Below the pieces are notes generated by a model. That model made no database searches. It was not told the origin of the DNA and worked only from the letters and a program-made list of their open reading frames with translations. Positions 1 to 8,090 of a DNA stretch of 64,000 bases are shown here, piece after piece; within the stretch, counting starts at the first letter, position 1, and every line of letters begins with the position of its first letter. The translations under genes and the position numbers were made by a program. Origin of the DNA: Paenibacillus albidus (lineage in GTDB: Bacteria > Bacillota > Bacilli > Paenibacillales > Paenibacillaceae); contig NZ_BMKR01000032.1 in the NCBI RefSeq assembly GCF_014644435.1, positions 1 through 64,000 on the forward strand, in the 5' to 3' direction.

Positions 1-7
1 CTCACAC

Positions 8-298
8 TTAACTAAAGGTGAAATCCTGCGAATTCATGAGCCTGCGTGAGAAAACTAAATTATTTCGAGGGAGCTTAACGAAAACAAGGAGCAGTTCTGC
101 CGTGGCATATTTCAAAATAGGATTAGCCCAATATTCGGCTCCAGTTTCTTCATCACCTATTTTTACTAAATACAATGTATACGCCCCCTCTGAACTCATA
201 GATGGATACCATCCTAAATCCGAAATTAATCCTTTCTTTTCATTTCTAAAATAGAATATATCCTCATTAGAACAGATCCGAAGGCTGGTGACGAACAC
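8..298 (-). CDS. Small hypothetical protein (96 aa)
   Basis: The minus-strand frame starts at a GTG (298) and ends at a TAA, 53 nt downstream of the levanase stop. I recognise no family. The first two thirds (through residues GAEYWANPILKYAT) read like an ordinary folded soluble protein with alternating hydrophobic and charged residues. The last ~30 residues change character (AELLLVFVKL, then basic), which could mean a frameshifted or replaced C-terminus. There is no signal peptide or membrane segment. It could be a decayed accessory gene at the end of the levan operon. Confidence 0.4.
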   Translation of the reverse strand: MFVTSLRICSNEDIFYFRNEKKGLISDLGWYPSMSSEGAYTLYLVKIGDEETGAEYWANPILKYATAELLLVFVKLPRNNLVFSRRLMNSQDFTFS

Positions 299-351
299 TA
301 ATCCATATCAAACAGCCTTCAGGAATCCCTTATTTTCAATCCGATGCTGTA

Positions 352-1872
352 CTAGAAATGCTTGATCACTACATTGTTAAAGATCGCTGTTCCACCTTCT
401 GAAAAAAGAGTAATTCCTTTATCCTTTAATCCCGGAAAAATCACATTGGAATAAACAATTGACCCATCATCCATAAAAACTTCAATGCTAGTTTTATCGA
501 CGAATATCTTTAAATGAACGTTTTTCTTGCTTATATCGAATGGAGCCCTGCTTTCTAGATATTTCCCACTCTTGTCGGGCTGTCCTGTAGAAGCTCTATT
601 GACATAAGAGTACTGACCTTCTATAAAAACTCCGACATCAACATGGCGGTTGTGGTCTTTTGATTCCCGAAGTCTTAATCCTACATTCTTGATCTCTGAC
701 CAGGATATATCAGTGTCCAGCTGGTACGTATCGCCTGTTATATTAAGTGTTGTGGAGCCATTAACTTGTATTTTTTTAAAGGAATCCGTTGAATTTGTCA
801 ATTGATTCAATGCTTCGATGGGTTGTGAGACCAAACGATACGTATGATCGCCTGCTTGTTTCAGTTTAATTTGACGAACCATCGAATCCTGACCATTAAA
901 CCCCTCTCTTAATGTTGGCGTATTATGGGGATAATCCCAATTGTTCATCCAAGCCAAAGCATAACGATGATTGGTGGTGTCACTGCCTCTACCCTCTTCA
1001 AACGTTACACCGCCATACCAATCAAATCCATAATCCAACCATTGCGGTTTATTGTGATCCGGGAAAAATTCCTTTCCATCAAAGTTACCGGTCCAGTAGG
1101 CATAGGTGTTGGGTTCGCCTAATGATTTTCCATTTGCACTGGCGCCAAGAACCCATTTATAGGCCCCGTCATCCGCTCGCATTCTATAAAGATCAGGACA
1201 CTCCACAAGTCCGATATCTTCTGTAAAGAAGCCGCTTGTATAGTGCCATTCTTTTAGATCAAAAGACTCATAAAAACCTATTTTCGTTCCTTCCGCCATG
1301 GTCATCACCCATTTATTAGCCTCATGATCCCGAATAATTTTTGGATCTCTAAAATCTGCTTGGCCCGGATTCGGCAGAATAGGCAGGTTGCTATAAGATT
1401 TAAACGTTGTTCCCTTGTCCGTACTGTACCATAAGTATTGTTCCTGCTTCCCGCCACCTGCAGAGGGCTGTGTCACAATGGCCACAAGAGCCCCTTGTCC
1501 AAAACCTGCTGTATTTGCATCATCCACAACGACGGATCCCGACCATGGATCGCCATTTGAGTTTGTATATTTAGGAATCGCCACTCCTTCATCTTTCCAA
1601 TACACCAAATCCGTTGATGTCGCATGCCGCCACTCTGTACCATTACCTTTTGGATAGTCACGATTGTAAAGATAATAATAATGATATTTTCCATCCAAAT
1701 AAATGGGCCTCTGCGGGTCATTTTTCCATTTGTCGGGAGTAGTGAAATGATAGTTGGCTCGATAGGATGGCTTTTGATGAACCCCTAATCCAATGATTAT
1801 CAAACCTATGACACCTGTGAAACAAATAATGAATACACCTAATGGTTTAAAAGCTTTCTTATTTTTGTTCAA
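352..1872 (-). CDS. levB: Levanase / levanbiose-producing GH32 (LevB)
   Basis: A 506-aa glycoside hydrolase family 32 enzyme that cleaves beta-2,6-fructan (levan). Residues 10-30 form an N-terminal hydrophobic anchor or signal segment. The five-bladed propeller follows with the GH32 triad in order: nucleophile Asp52 in WKNDPQ, Asp176 in FRDPK (transition-state stabiliser), and acid/base Glu224 in VECPDL. The C-terminal ~130 residues form the beta-sandwich. The sequence closely resembles what I recall of B. subtilis LevB (YveB), which lies directly behind sacB, and the same order is seen here. A strong hairpin (1929-1966) lies between sacB and levB, so levB would be expressed by read-through or from its own promoter. 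The frame is intact although the levan-making partner upstream is broken. Confidence 0.93.
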   Translation of the reverse strand: MNKNKKAFKPLGVFIICFTGVIGLIIIGLGVHQKPSYRANYHFTTPDKWKNDPQRPIYLDGKYHYYYLYNRDYPKGNGTEWRHATSTDLVYWKDEGVAIPKYTNSNGDPWSGSVVVDDANTAGFGQGALVAIVTQPSAGGGKQEQYLWYSTDKGTTFKSYSNLPILPNPGQADFRDPKIIRDHEANKWVMTMAEGTKIGFYESFDLKEWHYTSGFFTEDIGLVECPDLYRMRADDGAYKWVLGASANGKSLGEPNTYAYWTGNFDGKEFFPDHNKPQWLDYGFDWYGGVTFEEGRGSDTTNHRYALAWMNNWDYPHNTPTLREGFNGQDSMVRQIKLKQAGDHTYRLVSQPIEALNQLTNSTDSFKKIQVNGSTTLNITGDTYQLDTDISWSEIKNVGLRLRESKDHNRHVDVGVFIEGQYSYVNRASTGQPDKSGKYLESRAPFDISKKNVHLKIFVDKTSIEVFMDDGSIVYSNVIFPGLKDKGITLFSEGGTAIFNNVVIKHF

Positions 1873-1928
1873 GTGAATACCTCGCTTTTTTTAACCCCTA
1901 CTTCTTTCTACGTGCTTTCCCATTTTAA

Positions 1929-1966
1929 AAAAAGAAAATGCCAATTTACATCGGCATTTTCTTTTT
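1929..1966 (-). terminator. Hairpin terminator between sacB and levB
   Basis: A perfect 14-bp inverted repeat (1929-1942 with 1953-1966) with a 10-nt loop. Both outer ends are A/T rich, so it can act on either strand. It lies 17 nt after the sacB stop and 57 nt before the levB start, so it would reduce levB expression relative to sacB. Confidence 0.8.
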
Positions 1967-1982
1967 GATTGGTGGTTTTTTG

Positions 1983-3354
1983 TTAGTTAATCGTTAACTG
2001 CCCTTGTTCAAGGATGCTATCTTTTACCACAGCAGTTTTGGATCCTTTAATGTTCAATAAGAAACTTGGCGCAAAGGTAGAATGATGGTCGGAGAAATAA
2101 GAATTACCTTCAACTTGCGGAGTCGCAAAGTGAGCGTAATTCCAGGTAATATCGTAAGGATTAAGATCCTGATGCAATACCAGTCCTGTACCGTTTAATG
2201 GCTTGTAAGGCCCGGTTAATGAATCTGACACATAACCCAACATGTAAATATCTTCTTTATCAATTCCATCGATGAACATTTTAGAACCTCTCGAACTTGT
2301 GAATAAATACCATTTACCATTCAATTCAAATACATTAGCCCGTTCAATTTCATCGGTTACTGTATTGGATGCAAGCAGCGGTTTCATTACTGATTTCAAA
2401 GTATAATCATCATTTAACTCAATGATGCCTAATGCACCGTTCGCGATAGACATGAACTTCTTGTCAGGGCTTTGCAGCAATTTCTTTTTCTCAGCTTCGA
2501 AGAAGACATTGCTTCCACCATAGTAAGCTTTATTAAAGAAAGATTCCTCTCCCTGGTAACCCGTATCTGAACCGGTATTCGCTTCAAATACAAGGTATTT
2601 ACGGCCATTTTCTTCCACATAGTGAGGATCTCTTAAAGTATGATTATCGGAATAATCTCCTCCGCCGAAAGCTTGCTCAACCGTTTGATAGAATTTACCG
2701 TCTCCATCAAAGATTGATTTGAAATCTTCTACGCCGTCTACTTTCAACGTATTGGCGTCCGGCGCCGACACATTGATTTGAGCTGTTGTTAAGGTTTGCT
2801 TACCAAAAAATCCGGATTCCGCTATCCAAGGATGGCGGTTTGTATAGAACAAGCGAACTTCTCCATCAGAGGTTAAAGTTGCTGAACCTGACCATTCTTC
2901 CGCCTGATTGTTTAGAATAGGATCGTTTGGACCTAATTTGTCAGTATCTTTAAATACTCTGCCCGCAAAAAGTGTCCGATCCTCTTTTAGGGTCTCCCGC
3001 CAAACCAAAAACGATGTGGTAGCCGTTATAGTTTGCCACTGTCCCATCCGCATTTTGCAGCGGCCAGGTATCCCAAACATCCATTTCAATTTTGTTGCCC
3101 CACTCATCATACTTTATGGCAGAAGGAATGTTCTTTATTGTCGAGGCATCGAATTGTGGCACCTTAAATTGTTCGCTGTTTTGCTGCTCAGGTAATTTCA
3201 GCATGTCGGCACGTGTAATGTGGGTAAAGTCATAACTTTCTTTATAATCGTTACTGTCTTTTTCTGCTCCAAAAGCTTGAGCTCCACCTCCTACCAGCAA
3301 TGTTGACATAAAGGTTACTGCTGTTGCTTGTCTGACAAACTTCTTGATATTCAT
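1983..3354 (-). pseudogene. sacB: Levansucrase SacB, broken by an out-of-frame deletion
   Basis: Levansucrase (GH68, secreted) builds levan from sucrose. The start at 3354 opens a signal peptide and residues matching B. subtilis SacB through VWDTWPLQ (nucleophile Asp) to the GLAGDPK motif. The frame then ends at 2950. The rest of the protein (AGRVFKD onward, with RDPHYV and the DEIERANVF acid/base) is in another frame down to 1983. Where SacB has about 24 residues between GDPK and AGRVF, only 19 nt remain, so about 53 nt are missing. A second, in-frame loss of about 11 residues lies near the C-terminus (between QVEGN and YFSDHHSTF), in the segment that in B. subtilis reads SYMTNRG and contributes Tyr411. 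An active enzyme is not expected. Confidence 0.92.
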
Positions 3355-3400
3355 AATCCTAGCTCCTTTTCCACTTCTTATTTTGTCTCCTCTTAAACAG

Positions 3401-3462
3401 AAAAAAGACCTAAAAATTCCTATGGGAATAATGGTGCTATCCCCAATGGATTTTTAGGTCTT
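3401..3462 (-). terminator. Leader terminator of sacB (antitermination-controlled)
   Basis: In the sacB leader, 3405-3420 pairs with 3448-3462 (AAGACCTAAAAATTCC against its near-complement) around a 27-nt loop. On the minus strand the stem is followed by a run of six T. Its upstream arm overlaps the RAT element by six bases, the classic arrangement in which a SacY/SacT protein holding the RAT hairpin prevents terminator folding. Confidence 0.88.
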
Positions 3463-3485
3463 GCCTGCTTAACAGTAACAATCCC
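3457..3485 (-). promoter_or_regulatory. RAT (ribonucleic antiterminator) for SacY/SacT binding
   Basis: The 29-nt minus-strand segment contains TGTTACTG, then AAGCAGGCAAGACC, and differs from the B. subtilis sacB RAT as I remember it at only about four positions, none breaking the paired core. It lies about 100 nt upstream of the sacB start and overlaps the terminator. A BglG-family antiterminator is encoded just upstream (3659-4510), so the regulator and its target are adjacent. Confidence 0.87.
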
Positions 3486-3658
3486 AACATAATTTTGTTG
3501 TCAGGGCTATTCTATAATTTTTTAACAGAGGATGACTATAGACCAAAACTCTCATTTTATTTAAGCCTATAGAAGGATATGTATTCCCTGTAAATCCTCA
3601 TTAATACCAGTTATTTTTAAACATATCAAGGGACTAAATACCTATAATAAACTATTAA

Positions 3659-4510
3659 TTACAATAAAGTAAAATCCTTTAACCGTGTGTTTATCCGGTT
3701 GATCTCCATTGCGATATTTACCAGCTGGCTGTCAGTGAACGTATATCCGTAGTCCTCTTCCACCTGATCGCCGATCTCTCTGGCTTGCGAGTAGGCCAGG
3801 GCGTAGCGCTCTTTGGCGATCAACACAATTTCCGGGTTCAACTCGTTGCGAAGTTTCCCCGCTTCATCGGATTGCAGAATATTTTCGAGCTGGGTCACCA
3901 GACGCTCATAGCTGGCAGAGCCCCGGTCCAATACAACCCCGGCGGTTTGCCCCACTCCATCGGTAATATCCCGGATCATTGCAGTCATATCTATATCCGT
4001 CCCGTAAGTTCCAGCATTATTCCAGGCCGTGTGGATATGCATAGCGATGTATCCTACCTCATCCTCGGGAATTTCGATCTGCAGTTTCTCGAGAATAATC
4101 CTTTTCGCATGAAGTCCGATCTGGAACTCTCGCGGATACAAAATGCGAATTTCATTCAGCAGCGTATTCTGAATCACCATTCCTTTGTTGATCCGCTCCA
4201 AGGCGAATGAGAGGTGATCCGTCAACGCGATATGAACATGTTCATTAAACGTTACTTCCAATTCGCGTTCGGCAAATGAAATAATTTGCTCGGACACCGC
4301 AATCTCCTCTTCGGGCAGTGTCCGCAGCATTTCCTCCAGGTGGCCATACTGATCCGGATCGTCCATAATGAACACTTTCTCAATAAGGGACGGATCAATA
4401 ATATCATTTTTCCTTTTCTGAAAGGCAATACCGGAACCCATGACAATCTTCTCTTCTTCAAGGTCGTGTACCACAACCGCGTTATTGTTCAGAATTTTTT
4501 TGATTTTCAT
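3659..4510 (-). CDS. BglG-family transcriptional antiterminator, SacT/SacY type
   Basis: A 283-aa RNA-binding antiterminator for sucrose genes. Residues 1-56 form the CAT RNA-binding domain (MKIKKILNNNAVVV, MGSGIAFQKRKND), followed by PRD1 (about 67-170) and PRD2 (about 172-283). PRD1 keeps its phosphorylatable histidines: His99 in TDHLSF and His158/His160 in AMHIHTA. In PRD2 the positions corresponding to LicT/SacY His207 and His269 are Gln207 (LVTQLEN) and Glu269 (IAMEINR), so the usual HPr-phosphorylation sites are absent. The gene follows the EIIBC gene by 35 nt and precedes the sacB leader with its RAT, an order like B. subtilis sacX-sacY. Its target is most likely the sacB RAT. Whether it is an orthologue of SacT or SacY cannot be decided by eye. 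Confidence 0.87.
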   Translation of the reverse strand: MKIKKILNNNAVVVHDLEEEKIVMGSGIAFQKRKNDIIDPSLIEKVFIMDDPDQYGHLEEMLRTLPEEEIAVSEQIISFAERELEVTFNEHVHIALTDHLSFALERINKGMVIQNTLLNEIRILYPREFQIGLHAKRIILEKLQIEIPEDEVGYIAMHIHTAWNNAGTYGTDIDMTAMIRDITDGVGQTAGVVLDRGSASYERLVTQLENILQSDEAGKLRNELNPEIVLIAKERYALAYSQAREIGDQVEEDYGYTFTDSQLVNIAMEINRINTRLKDFTLL

Positions 4511-4545
4511 GATATTCTCCTATGCATTTACAAAAGTATTTTCGA

Positions 4546-6126
4546 TCAGTGCTTCTTCTGAAACGGTTTGTCAACTCCAAGTATCCAAGTAACTGCAAAG
4601 GCGGTACCCGCCGCAAGCAGAAATCCGATCAAATAATGGATTAGATTAACCTGTCCAGGCAGGACGATAAAGGCAATCATCGGAATTCCCGTCAAACCGA
4701 ACGAATTGGCCACCACGTGATGGAAAGCAACATAAGCCCCTCCTACGGCGCCGCCCGCCGCAGCTCCCAAAAAGGGATAGCCCAGCTTCAGGTTGACGCC
4801 AAAAGCGATCGGTTCCGTGATGCCGAGAAAGGCGGTGATCGAGGCCGGCAACGCTACTTTTCTCAAGGCGTCATCCCGGGTTCGGGCATACACCGCAAGT
4901 CCGGCCCCGCCCTGCGCAATATTCGCCATCGACCAGATGGGAAGCAGAAAATTGACGCCGATGTCCGGATTGGAAATCAGTCCAATTTCAACGGCCTGAA
5001 TTCCATGATGCAGCCCGGTCACCACGATGAAGCTGTAGACTCCCCCAAGCAGCAGCCCGAACACCGTACTCCCGTAATTGAACACCTGTTCCAGCACACT
5101 GCTAAGAGAGCCGCCCAGCTCCGCCGCGAGGGGGCCTATAACAATAACGGCTAGGCTGCCTCCAACGGCAAAGCTTAGAAAGGGAATCAGCATTATAGCA
5201 GCTGACGCCGGAATGATCCGGCGTAATCCCTTTTCGATAAAAGTCATCAGCACAACCGCAAGAATAATCGGAATTACAGTTCCTTGATATCCGAACTGCG
5301 GCGCTAAATCTGCCGAGCTTAAGACGCCTCCGCCGGAGCCTGTTCTTCCTACAAATCCGGGTCGGGTCATTACAATCCCGATCGCAGCGCCGAGTACAGG
5401 AGTGCCCCCAAATCGCTTGGCCGTATGGTAACCAAACATCACGGCCATAATCTGAAAGGCCGAGCCAGTCAACATTGACAAAGTCCGAAACCAGACGCTG
5501 TCCCGTGGCGCCCAGCCGAAGGCCTCCATCATTCCAAGCAGGCCAAGCAGCAGGCCGACCGCGACAAATAGCGGAATAATCGGCACGACGATATCGGAAA
5601 AGAAAATTACCGCATCCATAACGCGGCGGAGTACGCCCGGTTTTTCCAGGCCTTCCTGTTTCAGTGCTGACGAAGCAGCGCCGCTCTGCAGAGTCCTTCG
5701 TTTCCATACCTCCGACAGGGATGGGAACAGGGTACGGCCGGGCCCGTCGATGCTGCCCACTTTTTCCGGTTCGGACGATCCGTTAAGGTTCTCCGCTTCC
5801 TGTTTCTGATTCGGCCCGCTGTCCTGAAGGATGCGGACAACCTGACGGTGTACCTTAAAGACGATTGCCGGTCCTAGTACAATTTGCAGGTGCCCGGCTA
5901 GAACAAACACACTCTGAACACACTCCATGCTGGAAAGACCGGTTTGATCTGCCTGAGCAGTGTTTTGCAGCCTAAGGCGGATCCGTGTCGTGCAGTGAGC
6001 GGCTTCCAACACATTGTCCGGTCCCCCGGACAGCTCAACTAGACGCACGGCCAATTCCCTTGCCGTACTGCTGATCTCCTTCGCGCTCTGCCCTTCCTGA
6101 TCCGGGCGGATATTCCCTTGCGGCAT
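4546..6126 (-). CDS. PTS sucrose-type transporter, EIIBC component
   Basis: A membrane PTS permease that imports and phosphorylates a disaccharide, most likely sucrose from its neighbours. An EIIB domain comes first (ELAVRLVELSGG, then phospho-cysteine Cys45 in EAAHCTTRIRL), then a charged linker of ~65 residues. The EIIC domain follows, with the family motif GITEPIAFGVNLKLGYPF near residue 435 and about ten membrane segments. No EIIA domain is present, so a separate EIIA (for example glucose-type) must supply phosphate. I prefer ATG 6126, which has AGGAGGGG five bases upstream, over a GTG at 6147. The length, about 526 aa, exceeds B. subtilis SacP (about 460) because of the long linker. It could instead be a SacX-like sensor permease that controls the adjacent antiterminator. 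Confidence 0.86.
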   Translation of the reverse strand: MPQGNIRPDQEGQSAKEISSTARELAVRLVELSGGPDNVLEAAHCTTRIRLRLQNTAQADQTGLSSMECVQSVFVLAGHLQIVLGPAIVFKVHRQVVRILQDSGPNQKQEAENLNGSSEPEKVGSIDGPGRTLFPSLSEVWKRRTLQSGAASSALKQEGLEKPGVLRRVMDAVIFFSDIVVPIIPLFVAVGLLLGLLGMMEAFGWAPRDSVWFRTLSMLTGSAFQIMAVMFGYHTAKRFGGTPVLGAAIGIVMTRPGFVGRTGSGGGVLSSADLAPQFGYQGTVIPIILAVVLMTFIEKGLRRIIPASAAIMLIPFLSFAVGGSLAVIVIGPLAAELGGSLSSVLEQVFNYGSTVFGLLLGGVYSFIVVTGLHHGIQAVEIGLISNPDIGVNFLLPIWSMANIAQGGAGLAVYARTRDDALRKVALPASITAFLGITEPIAFGVNLKLGYPFLGAAAGGAVGGAYVAFHHVVANSFGLTGIPMIAFIVLPGQVNLIHYLIGFLLAAGTAFAVTWILGVDKPFQKKH

Positions 6127-6178
6127 TTCAGCCCCTCCTACCGACACTCTTTACCAAGCCAGACATCCTTGTAAACAT

Positions 6179-6286
6179 AAAAAAAGACCTTAAAAGGGTC
6201 AGATAAAGGTAACATTTTCGTAATATATAGTGGTAATCTTATTGTGACAATGATCGATTATAAAATCAATGGTTAGTAATTACCAC
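6179..6286 (-). promoter_or_regulatory. Promoter and inverted repeat upstream of the PTS gene
   Basis: On the minus strand, -35 TTGTCA (6250-6245), 17 nt, then -10 TATATT (6227-6222). An 8-bp inverted repeat, GTGGTAAT (6230-6237) and ATTACCAC (6279-6286), has one arm inside the spacer, so it may be a pair of operator half-sites. A short GACC/GGTC stem followed by seven T (6179-6200) lies in the leader. Its tail resembles the sacB leader terminator, but I could not find a full RAT beside it. Confidence 0.5.
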
Positions 6287-6299
6287 CTTATCAGGAGAT

Positions 6300-6554
6300 A
6301 AAACAGGCCTTGCGGCTTAGTTTGAAATACTTCTTGATTGGTTACACGATATTTTGAACTTTATTGCTTTGGTAAAGACCTTGCCGCTGCTTTCTGGCAG
6401 TATGGTGGAGTTATATCAGATCAGTAATATGACGCACCATTTATTGGAGCCGTTCGACGGACATCCTATAAAATTGCTAACCCTTTTGATCAGCCAGTGC
6501 TTTGAACTTTTGTTCATAGTTAGCAAAAAGCAATATTAGTAAAAGGGGGATCCG
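6300..6554. other. Gene-free spacer with decayed coding remnants
   Basis: No intact gene is visible. On the minus strand, short stretches read like protein fragments (ANYEQKFKALADQ, similar to the start of ArsR-type regulators; SGKVFTKA, identical to the OmpR-type regulator at 12194-12874), separated by stops and frame changes. A 24-nt stretch at 6366-6389 is identical to 12354-12377. I read this as remnants of regulator genes. Confidence 0.4.
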
Positions 6555-7628
6555 TCATCTTTTCAAAAAACGCTTAATTTTCTGCACGACATATTTTGCA
6601 TCTGGCCCGACTCCGCGAACCGTTGCTGACGCAAAGGAACGCTGATTAGATAATCCAACGTAATAAAGTCCAGGAACTTCTGTACTGGCACCGGCAACAT
6701 GCAGTGGTCTGCCATCTGATGCAAGTGCACCTGTCCCACTCAGAAAGGGGACATTAGGACGATATCCTGTAGCGAATATCACAACATCAACTGGTTCCCG
6801 TTCCCCATTCGCCCAAACGACACCTTCTGGATAATAACCGGAAAACATGGTTCTTTGATCCGGATTGCCGTTGTCCATTTTCTTACGGTAACCGCCAAGG
6901 TCGAACACAGAAATCGGACTGGGCGGTTGTTTTCCAATTCGGTAAAAAGGGAACGTGTCAATACCTGTGATTTTCAACCAGAAGTGAAGATCAAGTCCCA
7001 GTATGCGCTGGGGCGTAAATCGAACCTGGTGTTGAACAGCTAACGATACGTTGGCATAATCGGCAAGCTCAACTGCAATCTGCACACCTGAATTCCCTCG
7101 ACCGACAACGATAACTCTCTTCTCCAGGAATGGTTTCGGATGTTTATATTCGGATGAATGAAGAATTCTGCCTTGGAATATATTCGCTCCTGGAAGACTC
7201 GGAAGATGGGGACGATGAAACGAGCCCGATGCGCTAATGAGTGTTTTTGTCCGAAATCTATCTCCTGTTAGAGTTATAACATTAAAGCCGCCGTTTTCGA
7301 CGTCTATTCGTTCTACTTTTTGCTTTACCTTTATCGGAAGCTGGAATTTCTCCGCATATTCACGTAAATAAGCGATGACCTCATCTCGCAGCGGATACTC
7401 GTTTGGACCTTTTGGGAAAGGGTATCCTGGCAATGATGAATACTGGGCGGGAGAAAACAACTTTAAACTATCATAATATTGTGGCCATGATCCCGTGGGC
7501 TGATCACTGGCTTCCAGGATCATAAAGTCTAGCCCAGCCTTTTGCAAATGATATCCAGATGCAAGGCCAGCCTGACCCCCTCCTATAACCAGGGTATCGA
7601 AAATTTTCTGCATGTAATCATTCGCCAC
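6555..7628 (-). CDS. FAD-dependent NAD(P)-binding monooxygenase (CzcO/TrkA-like)
   Basis: A flavoprotein of the two-dinucleotide-binding fold. The FAD-binding motif is near the N-terminus (TLVIGGGQAGLASG), with PTGSWPQYYDSLKLFSP as in class B-like monooxygenases, a second Rossmann motif (VIVVGRGNSGVQIA) for NAD(P)H, and the ATGYRP signature near the end. The frame extends to 7652, but a GTG at 7628 is preceded by GAAGAGGATAAG, and an ATG (MQKIFDTLVIGG) follows; the exact start is uncertain. It begins within about 30 nt of the MarR stop, so it is the third gene of the methyltransferase-MarR operon. Members of this family oxidise small nucleophilic or thiol/metalloid compounds (for example ArsO in ars operons); the substrate here is unknown. 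Confidence 0.8.
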   Translation of the reverse strand: MANDYMQKIFDTLVIGGGQAGLASGYHLQKAGLDFMILEASDQPTGSWPQYYDSLKLFSPAQYSSLPGYPFPKGPNEYPLRDEVIAYLREYAEKFQLPIKVKQKVERIDVENGGFNVITLTGDRFRTKTLISASGSFHRPHLPSLPGANIFQGRILHSSEYKHPKPFLEKRVIVVGRGNSGVQIAVELADYANVSLAVQHQVRFTPQRILGLDLHFWLKITGIDTFPFYRIGKQPPSPISVFDLGGYRKKMDNGNPDQRTMFSGYYPEGVVWANGEREPVDVVIFATGYRPNVPFLSGTGALASDGRPLHVAGASTEVPGLYYVGLSNQRSFASATVRGVGPDAKYVVQKIKRFLKR

Positions 7629-7655
7629 CTTATCCTCTTCGAGTGTTATCAATGT

Positions 7656-8090
7656 CTAACAGCAGTTATTCTTATTTAGTGCATTGATTAACAGTTCCAA
7701 GCTCTCTGCAACCTGCTCCCTTTTGTTCTCTGGAATATCCTTCATAATATTTCTGAAATAAGCGTTCAGAACAGAGCTGATTTGTTCATGGAGTACCTGC
7801 CCCTTTTGGGAAAGCATCAGCTTTACATAACGCCGGTTTTCCGGATCTGTAATCCGTTCAATCCATTCATTCTCGACAAGAGCGTTGACCGTTCTACTCA
7901 TTGTGCTTTTATCGAGATTAAGTACATTGGCCAGATCAATGAGTGAGATTTGCCCGGCGAGCCCAATCTCCATTACCGCATGACATTGTCCGATCGTTGC
8001 ACCACAGCAGGCAAGCTGAGTTTTTTCCAAAGCTCCAATATTTTTATCAAAAGCTCTCATTAAATTTCGTAGTAGATCAACGGTTTCCAT
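7656..8090 (-). CDS. Cysteine-rich MarR-family regulator
   Basis: A winged-helix dimeric repressor of about 144 aa. The core winged helix is clear (DLANVLNLDKSTMSRTVNALVENEWIER, wing DPENRRYVKLMLS). Unusual cysteines sit in the N-terminal helix (TQLACCGATIGQCHAV) and at the very C-terminus (NNCC), which suggests metal, metalloid or redox sensing through thiols. The start at ATG 8090 is preferred because AAAGGTGAT lies just upstream; this overlaps the methyltransferase stop by 14 nt, so the genes are translationally coupled. The likely operator is the ACAACTGTTGT palindrome in the operon promoter (8929-8939). CCG...QC-type MarR proteins are often found beside methyltransferases, as I recall, but the ligand is not known to me. 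Confidence 0.85.
   Translation of the reverse strand: METVDLLRNLMRAFDKNIGALEKTQLACCGATIGQCHAVMEIGLAGQISLIDLANVLNLDKSTMSRTVNALVENEWIERITDPENRRYVKLMLSQKGQVLHEQISSVLNAYFRNIMKDIPENKREQVAESLELLINALNKNNCC

Noticed and set aside
6179..6200. Possible RAT/terminator switch in the PTS leader
   Set aside because: Only a four-base GACC/GGTC stem plus T7 is present and no sequence matches the full RAT pattern found at sacB.
6354..6539. Plus-strand open frame of 61 codons
   Set aside because: No ribosome site or recognisable protein; part of it is the complement of a response-regulator fragment, so it is better read as remnant DNA.
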